64,000 nucleotides of DNA from Silicimonas sp. (GCA_022820365.1 JAJEFO010000006.1:1-64000), one strand, 5' to 3'; counted from the first letter of the stretch, positions 53,865-62,718 are shown. The notes: generated by a model not told the origin, from the letters alone. Made by a program: numbers and translations.

Positions 53865-55883
53865 TCAATCCAAAGGTGCCAGCACGTCCATGGAATTGGG
53901 CAACCATAGGACGACTTCGGGAAACAACGTCAGCAAGAAGATCACGACGACCTCAACGATGACGAACGGAATGATGCCGCGGTAGATCGTGGCCGTGGAC
54001 ACGTTGTACTTCTTTGCAACGCCGTGGATGACAAACACGTTGATGCCGACCGGTGGCGTTATCTGTCCCATCTCCATCATGATAACCATGATGACCCCGA
54101 ACCAGATGGGGTCGAACCCGAGGCCTACGACCGTTGGAAACAGGATCGGCAGGGTCAGCATCATCATCGGAATGATGTTCATCACCATGCCGAGCACCAG
54201 GTAGAGCAGCAGGATGAGCACATAGATGACATAACGAGAGACATCGAGCGTGTTCAGGAAGTTCGCGAAAGACAACGGCAAGTCCGTCAAGGTAATGAAA
54301 TAGCCAAGCAATCCGACCCCGATGAGAATCGTAAAGATCATGGCACTGGTCGTCGTGGCTTCGAGAAGCGCCGCGAACAGCTTGTGACGATTGAACCCCT
54401 TGGCGAAGAGCGCGATCAGAAGAGCGCCGCTCGCGCCGACGCCGCCCGCTTCGGTGGGCGTCAGGATTCCCGAATAGATGCCGCCGATCACCGCGGCGAA
54501 GAGCGCACCAACCGGCCAGATGTCGAAAATCGACTTTGCGATTTCGTGCGCGGGGAACTTTTCCGACCTCGGGCCAAGTTTTGGATTGATGACACACTGG
54601 ATGTACGTGGCAAAGGCAAAACCGAGCGTCAGGATAATCCCCGGGATGATCCCGGCCATGAACATCTTGCCGATCGATTGCTCTGTGATGATGCCGTAGA
54701 CCACGAACCCAATGCTGGGCGGGATCAGGATGCCCAGCGTCCCTCCGGCGGCGACTGCACCCGTCGCCAGCGAATCGTCATAATCGTACTTCTTCATTTC
54801 CGGGATCGAGACGGAGCCCATCGTCGCCGCCGAAGCCACGCTGTCTCCGCAAATCGCAGCAAAGCCGCCGCACCCGGCCACGGTTCCAACGGCCAGGCCG
54901 CCAGGCAGCCGCCCGAAGACCTTGATTCCGGCGTCATAGAGCTTTGCGCCGATGCCGGCGTGCAGGATCAAGAACCCCATCAGAAGGAAGAACGGAATCA
55001 CGCAAAAGAAATACACCGCCACCGAGTCATAGGTATTGATCTTGGTGACATTGAAGGCGACGTCGCTTCCAATCAGGAAAGTGAGCCCGGTGAAGCCCGC
55101 AAAGGCCATCGAGAAGCCCACGGGAAACCCGAGCAGGAGAATAAACATCAGGAAGGCGGTGTAGAGTATGCCGACCACCGGCGAGCTCAAGTCCGGCGCA
55201 ATCGTCTTGAGAATGAGACCGGAGAACATGCCTGCGACCGCCAAAACGACGATGGCCGCCAGTGTTGTCCAGAATTTCGCACGCCCTTGAAGGTGTTGGA
55301 ACAGACCTGACAGATGCGAAAACAGCAGACCTACCAGCGTCAACGCGAGCAACAGCGTTCCTGCCGCAACCACTGCATACAAGACCCAGTAGGGCATGCG
55401 AATGATGTCTGAAATTTCCTCGCGCTGAAACGCTTCCAAGGACCTCGACGCGCTCAGCCAACTCATTGCACCAAACAGGAACGCGCCCCAAATGCTGAAG
55501 ATACTCTGCAGTGTGCTGTTCGTCTGCGCGGACATCATGGACGTGACCAAGTCCACCGACACGTGCTGGTTCTTCAACATCGTATAGGCGATACTGAAGA
55601 ACGCCATGAAGACCAGCATGAACGTTTGAAGTTCGATCATGCCCGACAGCGGATTGCTGAAGGCCAGACGACTGACCAGGTCGACGACCATCGCAATCGA
55701 CATCAGCAACGTCAGGACCGCAGCGGCGTAGCAGAGATACCGACACACCGGGTCGAGAATTCCGTGTACTCCCCGGGCAATCGCACCAAAGGCATCGTCC
55801 CCGGCTTCAACCGCAGCCGGTCCGCCGCTTTCGAGCTGGGGGATGTCTATTTCGATGTCTGCATCTGAGTCTTGCGGTGCCAT
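53865..55883 (-). CDS. TRAP transporter fused permease (DctQ-DctM)
   Basis: This 672-residue membrane protein fuses the small (DctQ) and large (DctM) subunits. The first ~220 residues contain four hydrophobic segments of the DctQ part, followed by a linker. About twelve segments of the DctM part follow, with hallmark motifs GTLGILIPPSIGFVVYG (about 385) and GVNVFV-like PPVGINVFVIHG near residue 625. The start was moved to ATG 55883, preceded by GGAAGGAAG; 19 more in-frame codons lie upstream. It is separated from the binding protein by two hairpins. It imports an acid with a sodium gradient. Confidence 0.93.
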   Translation of the reverse strand: MAPQDSDADIEIDIPQLESGGPAAVEAGDDAFGAIARGVHGILDPVCRYLCYAAAVLTLLMSIAMVVDLVSRLAFSNPLSGMIELQTFMLVFMAFFSIAYTMLKNQHVSVDLVTSMMSAQTNSTLQSIFSIWGAFLFGAMSWLSASRSLEAFQREEISDIIRMPYWVLYAVVAAGTLLLALTLVGLLFSHLSGLFQHLQGRAKFWTTLAAIVVLAVAGMFSGLILKTIAPDLSSPVVGILYTAFLMFILLLGFPVGFSMAFAGFTGLTFLIGSDVAFNVTKINTYDSVAVYFFCVIPFFLLMGFLILHAGIGAKLYDAGIKVFGRLPGGLAVGTVAGCGGFAAICGDSVASAATMGSVSIPEMKKYDYDDSLATGAVAAGGTLGILIPPSIGFVVYGIITEQSIGKMFMAGIIPGIILTLGFAFATYIQCVINPKLGPRSEKFPAHEIAKSIFDIWPVGALFAAVIGGIYSGILTPTEAGGVGASGALLIALFAKGFNRHKLFAALLEATTTSAMIFTILIGVGLLGYFITLTDLPLSFANFLNTLDVSRYVIYVLILLLYLVLGMVMNIIPMMMLTLPILFPTVVGLGFDPIWFGVIMVIMMEMGQITPPVGINVFVIHGVAKKYNVSTATIYRGIIPFVIVEVVVIFLLTLFPEVVLWLPNSMDVLAPLD

Positions 55884-55988
55884 CAGATCTTCCTTCCAAG
55901 ACGCGGCGGCCCCGAACGTGTCATTCGGCTTGGCGGCCAATCCCGACGCCGCATCGAGAGCAATGCGACGTCGGATTGCTTGAAGAAG

Positions 55989-56034
55989 CGAACCTTGGTT
56001 CGGGTGTCCTGACGCGCCTTGGCGTCAGGACACC
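55989..56034 (-). promoter_or_regulatory. Paired hairpins between TRAP binding-protein and permease genes
   Basis: The first hairpin read on the minus strand is a perfect 13-bp stem (56003-56015 with 56022-56034) around a 6-nt loop. Directly after it is the palindrome CGAACCTTGGTTCG at 55989-56002. They are in the 214-bp gap between the dctP stop (56098) and the permease start (55883). No T-run follows. The likely effect is partial attenuation or mRNA stabilisation, favouring binding protein over permease. Confidence 0.65.
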
Positions 56035-56097
56035 GAGATGCCAGGACCGCCCGGACTTGCAGGGACTGGCACTAGGCCACTTCCTCCCGGAGGGTCC

Positions 56098-57171
56098 TCA
56101 CTCCTGCCAGTTGTCGCCCCACCAGTCAGCCGGGGTGTAGTCCATTCCCTTGAACTCGGCAGTGAACTCCTGCACCTTCGCGAGGATGGCTTCGCCGTCG
56201 TTGCCCTTCTCTTCCATCAAGGCCAGCCACGCGTCGTAGGCAGGCTTTGTCTGTGCAACCCACTTGGCCTTCTCTTCCGGCGCCAGTCGAATGATGGTGT
56301 CTCCACGGCCATCCATCTTCGCCACGGACGAACCTCTGCGGTTGTCGACGATCGCACCGGTGAAGTTCGTGAGCTCGTTTTCCATCGAGCGGAAGATTTC
56401 ACGCTGTTCATCAGTCAGGCTGTCCCAGGTCTGCTGCGACATGGTCATCGGGATCATCACGAACGGGCCGCCCACCAGCGAGTGATTCGAGGTGTGGTCC
56501 GTCATCTTCCACTTGATCAATGGCGCAGTCGGAAACCAGATGCCGTCGATCGCCTTGCGCTGGAGCGACACGTAGAGGTCTTCCAGCTTGATGTTCCGAG
56601 GCGTCGCGCCCAGCAGTTCGCTGTAGGTCACGCCTGACTTCGAGAACGCACCAATCTCCAGCTTCTGCAGGTCTTCCAGCGTGTGAACCGGATCGACATC
56701 CTTGTGAATGTGCAGATTGAAAAAGTCCGAGACGTGGAAACCCAGCGGCACCAGGCCTTCGAACTCGGCCTGAACCTCGGGAATTTCGTGATACATCTTC
56801 TGGAAAACGTGATTTGCCTCGACCGTGCTGTCAAACTGGAACGGCAGGGTCATGACATGGGTCGTCGGGAACAGGCTTTCCTGCGTGAATATGCCCGTCG
56901 TGACCACGAGGTCGACAAGGCCGGACTTGAGGCCGTCCACGGTCTGAGGGGCCTTGACCAGGGTTCCGCCGTGGAACCACTTGAACGTCAGTTCTCCGTT
57001 GGTCCGCCGTGTGACTTCCTTGAGATACGGCTTGTAGACGAATTCCACCAAGTAGTGGGCTTCCGGCTCATAGCTGCCAACCTTGAGTTCCTTGGCCCAA
57101 GCGTTTGGCGCGATGACCAGCGCTGCGGCTGTGGAAACCGCAAGAGTTTTCATCCAATTTGTCAGTTTCAT
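56098..57171 (-). CDS. TRAP transporter solute-binding protein (DctP family)
   Basis: This 357-residue periplasmic protein has a Sec signal peptide (hydrophobic about residues 9-23, cleavage after AWA near 26) and the DctP fold. GGTLVKAPQTVDGLKSGLVDLV (about 68-89) and the substrate-contact region with HIHKD and GAFSKSG (about 178) are visible. Relatives bind C4-dicarboxylates, keto acids, sugar acids or sulfonates, so the ligand is unassigned. An AGGAGAC precedes the ATG. It is encoded before the permease, after the epimerase. Confidence 0.92.
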   Translation of the reverse strand: MKLTNWMKTLAVSTAAALVIAPNAWAKELKVGSYEPEAHYLVEFVYKPYLKEVTRRTNGELTFKWFHGGTLVKAPQTVDGLKSGLVDLVVTTGIFTQESLFPTTHVMTLPFQFDSTVEANHVFQKMYHEIPEVQAEFEGLVPLGFHVSDFFNLHIHKDVDPVHTLEDLQKLEIGAFSKSGVTYSELLGATPRNIKLEDLYVSLQRKAIDGIWFPTAPLIKWKMTDHTSNHSLVGGPFVMIPMTMSQQTWDSLTDEQREIFRSMENELTNFTGAIVDNRRGSSVAKMDGRGDTIIRLAPEEKAKWVAQTKPAYDAWLALMEEKGNDGEAILAKVQEFTAEFKGMDYTPADWWGDNWQE

Positions 57172-57239
57172 TTCAGTCTCCTCTGTGTTGATCTGACGGT
57201 TTTCGAGCGTTCAATCGCCTCGTTTTTGGGCTGTGGTCA

Positions 57240-58166
57240 TCAGGCCACCTCCAATGATCTGCGCACTGTCTCGACATGATCTTTCATGCCTCGCCTGATC
57301 GAGTATTCGGGCCTCCAACCAAGCTCCTCCCGCGCCCGTGCGTCATCGAACGAAGACGCATAGGGATAGGGGACCCGAGCCGCTTTCCGAATCCTGATCC
57401 GGGCACTGGGGAACAATTCCTGCGCGATGTTCATCACGTCACCAACGGAATGGATCCCGCCCATGATGTTGTAGATGACTCTTGAGTGGGCATCACTTTC
57501 CAACATCAAAATCAAAGACTTGACTGCATCTTTGACGTACAGCCAATTGCCGGATTGATCGGGATTTGCAACCACAACGTCTTCGCCGCGAGCGATGGCG
57601 TCGAAGAGGAATGACGAATATTGCGCCGTCAGCCCAGTGGTTCGGCCTGGGCCGTATACCCACGGAAAGCGCACGGCCCCGACGCTGAGACCGTGAGTCC
57701 GCCGGTACCAACCCAGCATGTGCTCACAGGCGAGCTTGGTTTGGCCGTACACGGTCTCCGGCAGCTTTGCGGCATCATCTGCGACCGGCTCCGCAAGCCC
57801 ACGGCCAAAAACCGAAGGCGAGCTCGTCATCACGAAACGCACAATTCCGTTCGCGACGCAGGCCTCAAGCAGTGAGAGCGTCGCAATGACGTTCACGCGG
57901 AAACCAAGTTGCGGTTCGGCTTCGCAGGCCTCCGCAAGCAATCCGGCCAGATGCACGACATTGTCCGGGCGGATCCCTGACACGAGAGCCTGGATCTCGG
58001 CATCGCTGCCGAGATCCGCGCGCACGTATCGGATTGCCGAGCTTGACGTGATCCAATGCGGTTCCTTGACCACGTCAGTCGCGACAACCTGGTGACCCTG
58101 ATCAACCAAGGCGGGGATCAGGTGAGACCCTATGAATCCTGTCGCTCCGGTTACCAAAGTCTTCAT
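57240..58166 (-). CDS. NAD-dependent epimerase/dehydratase family protein
   Basis: This 308-residue extended SDR has the N-terminal LVTGATGFIGSHLIPAL (residues 4-20), catalytic Ser in MTSSPSVFGRGL (about 112) and YGQTKLACEHML (about 138) carrying Tyr-Lys. The start is ATG 58166 after AGAGGAAG; the frame is open further upstream but overlaps the transketolase gene. It could epimerise or oxidise a sugar acid at C-2 or C-4. It is 38 bp after the transketolase N-subunit. Confidence 0.9.
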   Translation of the reverse strand: MKTLVTGATGFIGSHLIPALVDQGHQVVATDVVKEPHWITSSSAIRYVRADLGSDAEIQALVSGIRPDNVVHLAGLLAEACEAEPQLGFRVNVIATLSLLEACVANGIVRFVMTSSPSVFGRGLAEPVADDAAKLPETVYGQTKLACEHMLGWYRRTHGLSVGAVRFPWVYGPGRTTGLTAQYSSFLFDAIARGEDVVVANPDQSGNWLYVKDAVKSLILMLESDAHSRVIYNIMGGIHSVGDVMNIAQELFPSARIRIRKAARVPYPYASSFDDARAREELGWRPEYSIRRGMKDHVETVRRSLEVA

Positions 58167-58204
58167 GTCTTCCTCTCGGATCGGTTCGCCGTGAAGCGGA
58201 CCGT

Positions 58205-59092
58205 TCAAGTCTGGCCTTGGTCGAGTGCCGCCAACTCCGCCTCTAGTCGTTCGATTGTGCTCAGGATCTCCTGCCAGCCGGGCTCCCATTCGAGATACCC
58301 GGTGTCCCAACGCCCGTTCGCACCGACGAAATGGGCGAACGGGATCGCGTCCTGGTAAACTCCGATGCCGGCAAAAATCCTGGTATTTGCAATCATTGCG
58401 TAGGGCTTGCCCTTGACGTTGCGGGCTTCTTCGAAGGCGTCCAGAATCTCCGGGATCGCGTTGCCGTTGATTTGGCGCGCGTGGAAGCCGAAGGCTTCCA
58501 TCTTTTCCCTAATCGGCTCGACCGCCATCACTTCCGAGGTCTTGCCGGTGGCGCCCAGATCGTTGTTGTCGATGATGATCACGAAGTTGGACAGCTTGTA
58601 GTGTGCCGCGAACATGAACGCTTCCCAAACACTGCCCTCGTGCAGCTCACCGTCCGACAGCAGGCAGATCACGCGTTTGTCGGACCCCTTCTTGCGTTCT
58701 CCGAGGGCGATCCCGGCGGCTTGCGACACGCCGGTGCCTAAGGATCCCGAAGTGATCTCGAACCCTCGCGCTCCCTCGATGGGGCTTTGGTCGATGGGTG
58801 AGCCGTCGGCACCCATCGTGCGCAGTTCTTCCATCGTGTAGATGCCCAATTCGGCCATCGCGGCGAAGTTGATGATCGTGTCATGGCCGTTCGAATTGAC
58901 GAAACGGTCATGATACCATCCGTTCCCGTCCGGTCGCATCTCGTCGAAGTAGATGCAGGCGCCAACATCCGACAAGGCGACGCCCTGCCCCGCATACCCG
59001 CCACGCTGCATGCAGATGTCCACTACGTTCCGACGCATTTTGGCGGCCTGGAGTTCGAGGGTCTTGGTGCGCTTTGCCGAGTTGCTGGTCAC
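58205..59092 (-). CDS. Transketolase N-terminal subunit
   Basis: This 295-residue protein is the thiamine-diphosphate-binding half of a split transketolase. It has GHDTIINFAAMAELGIYT (about residues 69-86), GSLGTGVSQAAGIALGE (about 116-132) and the ThDP-Mg motif LLSDGELHEGSVWEAFMFA ending at DNNDLGATG (about 145-182), with S replacing the first G of GDG. Its ATG overlaps the stop of the C-subunit as ATGA. Split transketolases occur in specialised sugar pathways, such as apulose-phosphate or sulfosugar cleavage, so this pair is probably not housekeeping. Confidence 0.93.
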   Translation of the reverse strand: MTSNSAKRTKTLELQAAKMRRNVVDICMQRGGYAGQGVALSDVGACIYFDEMRPDGNGWYHDRFVNSNGHDTIINFAAMAELGIYTMEELRTMGADGSPIDQSPIEGARGFEITSGSLGTGVSQAAGIALGERKKGSDKRVICLLSDGELHEGSVWEAFMFAAHYKLSNFVIIIDNNDLGATGKTSEVMAVEPIREKMEAFGFHARQINGNAIPEILDAFEEARNVKGKPYAMIANTRIFAGIGVYQDAIPFAHFVGANGRWDTGYLEWEPGWQEILSTIERLEAELAALDQGQT

Positions 59093-60087
59093 TGCATCAC
59101 CTCCTCGATCCGCTTGGCCAAAGCAGGTCCGTCCAGGCCGAAGTGTTGCCTGATGTGTCGAATCGATCCGCCAGGCGCCCAGCTGTCTGGAACACCGATG
59201 CGGGTGATGCGTGGCCCGCGCCCTACCTTGCAGACGATTTCGCTCACAAGGCCGCCCAGTCCGGTCGAGATCTGATGGTTCTCGATCGTGACGATCTGGT
59301 CGTGCGCAAAGCAGTAGTCGATGACTTCGTGTTCAATCACCGGCTTGATCGTCGGTACGTGCAGGAGCGAATGATCTACGCCTTGATCAACAAGAATATC
59401 CGAGGCCTCGACCGCCCATTGCGAGGCGTGGCCGCAAGAAATCACGCCAACGCCCGAGCCTGTTCGCAGCGGGTAGGTCTTGCCCAGCTCAAATTTGAAC
59501 GTCTCGGGATCAAGCATCTTGGGCGTCGTGCCGCGATGCCCGCGCATGTAGACAAGTCCTGGTGTCTCGCACGCCACGTCCAGAGCCTGTGCAAAGTCCG
59601 TCACGTCCATCGGGTCGATAACCGTGGCATTGGGCACCGCCCGCAGCATGCCCAAGTCTTCAGTGCCCTGATGGTGAACCGGTGCGGGGCTCGAGATGCC
59701 CGGCGTGAATCCAATGCAAATGCCCGTGTTCTTGCTGGTGCCCATGCAGATCACCATCTGATCAAAGCACCGGCGGGAAGCGTAGCTGCCGAACGTCGAT
59801 GTGATCGGGACAAATCCGGCCTTGGCCAAGCCAGCGGCGACCCCTACCAGGTTCTGCTCAGCCATGCCGACTTCCACAAATTGATCGGGGAGTTCCTTGG
59901 TGACCTTGAATAGATCAACATAATGGCTGAGGTCCGCGCTCATCATGATGACATCATCTCGGCGTCGGCAGAGATCAAAGCTGATGTCGTCGAAGGCCGA
60001 CGGAATCCTTTGGCGTTCCTCTTTCGTCAGGAGCATGTGTCGTGCGCTTTCGCGATGGCATGAGTTTTCATACGGACCCGGCGACAT
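59089..60087 (-). CDS. Transketolase C-terminal subunit
   Basis: This 332-residue protein carries the pyrimidine-binding half, with the catalytic Glu in FVEVGMAEQNLVGVAAGLA (about residues 70-88) and FGSYASRRCFDQM (about 100-112). The start was chosen at ATG 60087, preceded by GGGGGAGGG, giving a 20-bp overlap with the upstream SDR gene. It is paired with the N-subunit downstream. It comes first in the order C-subunit, N-subunit, which is the reverse of the usual N-then-C order. Confidence 0.93.
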   Translation of the reverse strand: MSPGPYENSCHRESARHMLLTKEERQRIPSAFDDISFDLCRRRDDVIMMSADLSHYVDLFKVTKELPDQFVEVGMAEQNLVGVAAGLAKAGFVPITSTFGSYASRRCFDQMVICMGTSKNTGICIGFTPGISSPAPVHHQGTEDLGMLRAVPNATVIDPMDVTDFAQALDVACETPGLVYMRGHRGTTPKMLDPETFKFELGKTYPLRTGSGVGVISCGHASQWAVEASDILVDQGVDHSLLHVPTIKPVIEHEVIDYCFAHDQIVTIENHQISTGLGGLVSEIVCKVGRGPRITRIGVPDSWAPGGSIRHIRQHFGLDGPALAKRIEEVMQ

Positions 60088-60850
60088 TGAACCCTCCCCC
60101 GCCAGCGTCGATATGCGCACCTGTGACCAGTGACGAAGCGGGCGACATCAGCCAAAGCGCGATGTCGGCGATCTCGCCCGGCTGTCCGATTCGTCCCATC
60201 GGGATCGAATCTTCGACAGCCCTCCTCAACTCTGGATCGGCATCCAGTCCCGCTGTCATGGCGCTGGCGACGGCTCCCGGCCGCACCGTGTTGACCCGGA
60301 TTCCTTCCCGCGCCACTTCCTTTGCAAATCCCTTGGAAAAGACGTCGACTGCGCCCTTTGAGGCGGCATAGACGCTATGCCCGGGACGTCCTCCGATGGT
60401 TGCGGCCATGGACGAGACATTGACGATGGACCCTCCCAGCCCACCTGACTTTGTGGACATGAGACGCGCCGCTTCCCGGCAGCAGATCATCAGGCCGGTG
60501 ACGTTAATCGCGATCAGCCTTGAGATCGCTTCAAAGTTCAGGTCACGAACCATGTCATTGACGAAGATCCCTGCAGCATGCAGCACTCCTGTCGGCGGGC
60601 CATAGGATTCGGCTGCGGTCTTGTACGCCTCCACGACTTCCGCTTCAGACGAGACATCCGCGGGAAGAAAGTTTGCCGCCCCACCTCCTTCAGTGATTTC
60701 CCGGATCAGCGATTCGGCCGACGATCGCTCCGCTTCAAGCGACACGAGCGAAATCGCGTAGCCGTTCCTGGCGGCAAGCCGCGCCGTGGCGGCACCCATG
60801 GCTCCGGCACCGCCCGTGATCAGGCAATGCCCCGTCACGGCAAATTGCAC
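60068..60850 (-). CDS. Short-chain dehydrogenase/reductase
   Basis: This 260-residue SDR has LITGGAGAMGAATARLA (about residues 10-26), LHAAGIF (about 89), VSSMAATIG (about 142) and catalytic YAASKGAVDVF (about 160). The start is GTG 60850, preceded by GGGAGGA. It is the first gene of the ten-gene operon. The operator dyad lies 59-92 bp upstream of its start. Likely it catalyses the first oxidation of the imported compound, by position only. Confidence 0.9.
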   Translation of the reverse strand: MQFAVTGHCLITGGAGAMGAATARLAARNGYAISLVSLEAERSSAESLIREITEGGGAANFLPADVSSEAEVVEAYKTAAESYGPPTGVLHAAGIFVNDMVRDLNFEAISRLIAINVTGLMICCREAARLMSTKSGGLGGSIVNVSSMAATIGGRPGHSVYAASKGAVDVFSKGFAKEVAREGIRVNTVRPGAVASAMTAGLDADPELRRAVEDSIPMGRIGQPGEIADIALWLMSPASSLVTGAHIDAGGGGFNVAGSV

Positions 60851-60908
60851 ATGTCAAGTTCCTCCCTAACCTGCTCCGGTCAGTCGGTTCGCTGGCCTAG
60901 CGGATTCA

Positions 60909-60942
60909 CAGGTAAGAGGTCAGAGGTCTGACCTCTTACCTG
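60909..60942. promoter_or_regulatory. 16-bp inverted repeat, putative GntR operator
   Basis: CAGGTAAGAGGTCAGA (60909-60924) and its exact complement (60927-60942) flank two bases. Within it lies the perfect 15-bp dyad AGAGGTCTGACCTCT at 60922-60936 and an overlapping imperfect copy at 60915-60929. It is upstream of the ten-gene operon and downstream of the GntR-family gene. A near copy lies before the regulator (61905-61919), which supports operator function. It could also form a hairpin in the leader or a terminator of the regulator transcript. Confidence 0.75.
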
Positions 60943-61035
60943 TTGCTATATTCAGACCGACGCGGAGTCAACAAAAAAGACGGGATGGGCGTGGATGGGC
61001 CTCGGGAGGCCGAGGAACCGGGACAACCCGGGAAT

Positions 61036-61872
61036 CTATGCGTGCTTCAAGGCGCTCAAATGCGAGCTGACCTTTGTTGGCGGCAAGGACTTTTGGGCAA
61101 CCTTGGGGATGCGCCCATGGAAGTCGATGGCTTCGGGACGCTCTGCTGCGAACCTGATGTCCACGCGCGCGGTGTTGTACCACGTCACCGAATAGCCGAG
61201 CATAGTGCTGCGGTCCGAGTAGGTGCTGTATTCCACCAAGAGAACCGGGTCTGCCTCGCGCAAGTCCAGACGTTTGGCCGTGTCTGCCGGCAGGGGCACC
61301 ACTGTCATCCGGCCATCCGAGCGCATCAGGTTGCTTGCAAGCTGGTCCTGGTACATCGCGACAAGCGTGTTGGTGTTGACATCGAACCCACTGGCATCGA
61401 AGGAAATGCCCTCAATTTCAGCACACACCGCATCAATCGTGCGCTGTATCGGCACGTCGTCGGCCCGAAACACGCGATCGATCAGCCAGAACTTGCTGCC
61501 GGCCGCGATCTCCAGCAAGTCGGCAACAGTGGCGTCTGCAGGGCCGCGTTCAATCGACAAGTCCGAAACCGACGGCTCCTGTCCGCTTTCACGGATCAGG
61601 TTCGGCGCACTGCGAATGTAGGGCAAGGGCACGACCACGCGCTTTGCGTCCTTGGGCTTGCGGACGATCGTGCCAACGCCCCATTTCTTCTCGATCAGAC
61701 CGGCTTGCCAGAGGCTGCCAAACGCTTCGCGCAACTTTGCCCTGCTTACGCCGAGACTCTCTGAGAGCTTGACTTCGGATGGCAAACGGTCCCCGTCATC
61801 AAAGTCGGATTCGATCATCTCGCGAAGGCGCACGGTTATTTCTGTCGGATCGGCCAGCGTAACCTGCTCCAT
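61036..61872 (-). CDS. GntR-family regulator with UTRA domain (HutC type)
   Basis: This 278-residue DNA-binding protein has an N-terminal winged helix containing DRLPSEVKLSESLGVSRAKLREAFGSL (helix-turn-helix about residues 28-53; the core is LGVSRAKLREA) and a C-terminal ligand-binding UTRA-like domain from about residue 85. It is immediately upstream of and co-directional with the ten-gene operon. The start ATG 61872 lacks a clear ribosome binding site. It likely represses the operon and its own gene through the AGAGGTCWGACCTCT dyads, released by a pathway metabolite. Confidence 0.9.
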   Translation of the reverse strand: MEQVTLADPTEITVRLREMIESDFDDGDRLPSEVKLSESLGVSRAKLREAFGSLWQAGLIEKKWGVGTIVRKPKDAKRVVVPLPYIRSAPNLIRESGQEPSVSDLSIERGPADATVADLLEIAAGSKFWLIDRVFRADDVPIQRTIDAVCAEIEGISFDASGFDVNTNTLVAMYQDQLASNLMRSDGRMTVVPLPADTAKRLDLREADPVLLVEYSTYSDRSTMLGYSVTWYNTARVDIRFAAERPEAIDFHGRIPKVAQKSLPPTKVSSHLSALKHA

Positions 61873-62298
61873 GAAAACAAAGACGAATTTCAGATGTCGC
61901 GAGAGACGTCTGACCTCTTGGAACTACAGCAAATTGCGTACGTGATCAAGCTGGACACCGACTGATCAGGTGCCGCCGTCTCTGCTTCCGACCCTAGTGC
62001 TTCATCGGAAAGCACGTTTCCCGAACGCCACCGCCCCCTCCTGCAGACTCTTTCGGCACCGACGCAGCGCGCCGCAGTCTGACGCCGACCTGAAGCCATT
62101 GGCAATGGCTGAAGGGATAGGGTCTTCGACGTCAGGCAGGTCTGGGCTGCGGCATGGCTGCTTTGGGGAAGCTTCGATTGGGAAAGACGGGTCGAACTGG
62201 TGATGAAGCTGTCCGCCACCGGGACATGGGCGAAAGAGCCCAAACCTTGACTCGTGACTTCACGACCGCTTGCCGCCAAGCACGGTTCCGGCCAATGG
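61873..62298. other. Intergenic region between GntR and HxlR genes
   Basis: These 426 bp contain the regulator's upstream operator near one end and otherwise no supported gene. Short open frames on both strands lack ribosome binding sites and family similarity. Confidence 0.4.
61905..61919. promoter_or_regulatory. GntR operator-like dyad before the regulator gene
   Basis: AGACGTCTGACCTCT differs from the perfect dyad at 60922-60936 by one base (C for G at position 4). It is 33-47 bp upstream of the regulator start codon, a position suited to autoregulation. Confidence 0.65.
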
Positions 62299-62670
62299 TC
62301 AGGCGTACCTGCTCTCTGCCTCGAGCAACTGTACTTCCTCAGAGAGCCGCGTTTCCTTGAAGTCCTTGCCCCACTCCTGCATTGCTTCGATGATGGGCTT
62401 CAAGCTCCGCCCACGTTCCGTCACTTCGTACTCCACGCGCGGCGGCACCTCGGCAAACACATGCCGAGATATAACGCCATCGGCTTCCAGTTCTCGCAGT
62501 TGAAGCGTGATCATCCGTTCGGTCGCGTTCGGGGCAAGACGACACAGCTCGCTGAAACGCTTTCGCCCTCCAAGAAGACGGCAAATCAGAATCGGCTTCC
62601 AGCGGCCACCGATTACGCTCAACGTCGCTTCGACATCGCACCCCGTTTTCCAATTGTATTTCCTGGCCAT
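62299..62670 (-). CDS. HxlR-family transcriptional regulator
   Basis: This 123-residue winged-helix protein has the family opening WKTGCDVEATLSVIGGRWKP (Cys at about residue 10) and LGGRKRFSELCRLAPNATERMITLQLRELEADGVI, followed by the wing RVEYEVTERGRSLKPI. The N-terminal Cys is typical of HxlR/YodB-type redox or electrophile sensors. ATG 62670 follows GAGG; the frame upstream overlaps the promoter region. It is divergent from the quinone-oxidoreductase-like gene, which it likely controls. Confidence 0.9.
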   Translation of the reverse strand: MARKYNWKTGCDVEATLSVIGGRWKPILICRLLGGRKRFSELCRLAPNATERMITLQLRELEADGVISRHVFAEVPPRVEYEVTERGRSLKPIIEAMQEWGKDFKETRLSEEVQLLEAESRYA

Positions 62671-62700
62671 CCTTGTTGCCTCAATGCTTCGATATCCAAT

Positions 62701-62718
62701 ACTTACAAAAATGTAGGT
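62701..62718. promoter_or_regulatory. Candidate HxlR operator in the divergent promoter
   Basis: ACTTACAAAAATGTAGGT is an 18-bp dyad with arms ACTTACA/TGTAGGT (one mismatch). It lies in the 118-bp space between the HxlR gene (start 62670) and the oxidoreductase gene (start 62789). TAC/GTA-centred dyads are typical for HxlR/YodB proteins. Confidence 0.6.

Noticed and set aside
54024-55310. Plus-strand open frame of 428 codons across the TRAP permease
   Set aside because: It is antisense to a protein with clear TRAP motifs, and its product is Arg/Asp/His-rich with no fold signature.
61890-62279. Minus-strand open frame of 129 codons between GntR and HxlR genes
   Set aside because: It overlaps the putative operator, lacks a ribosome binding site and its Ser/Arg/Ala-rich product matches nothing I recognise.
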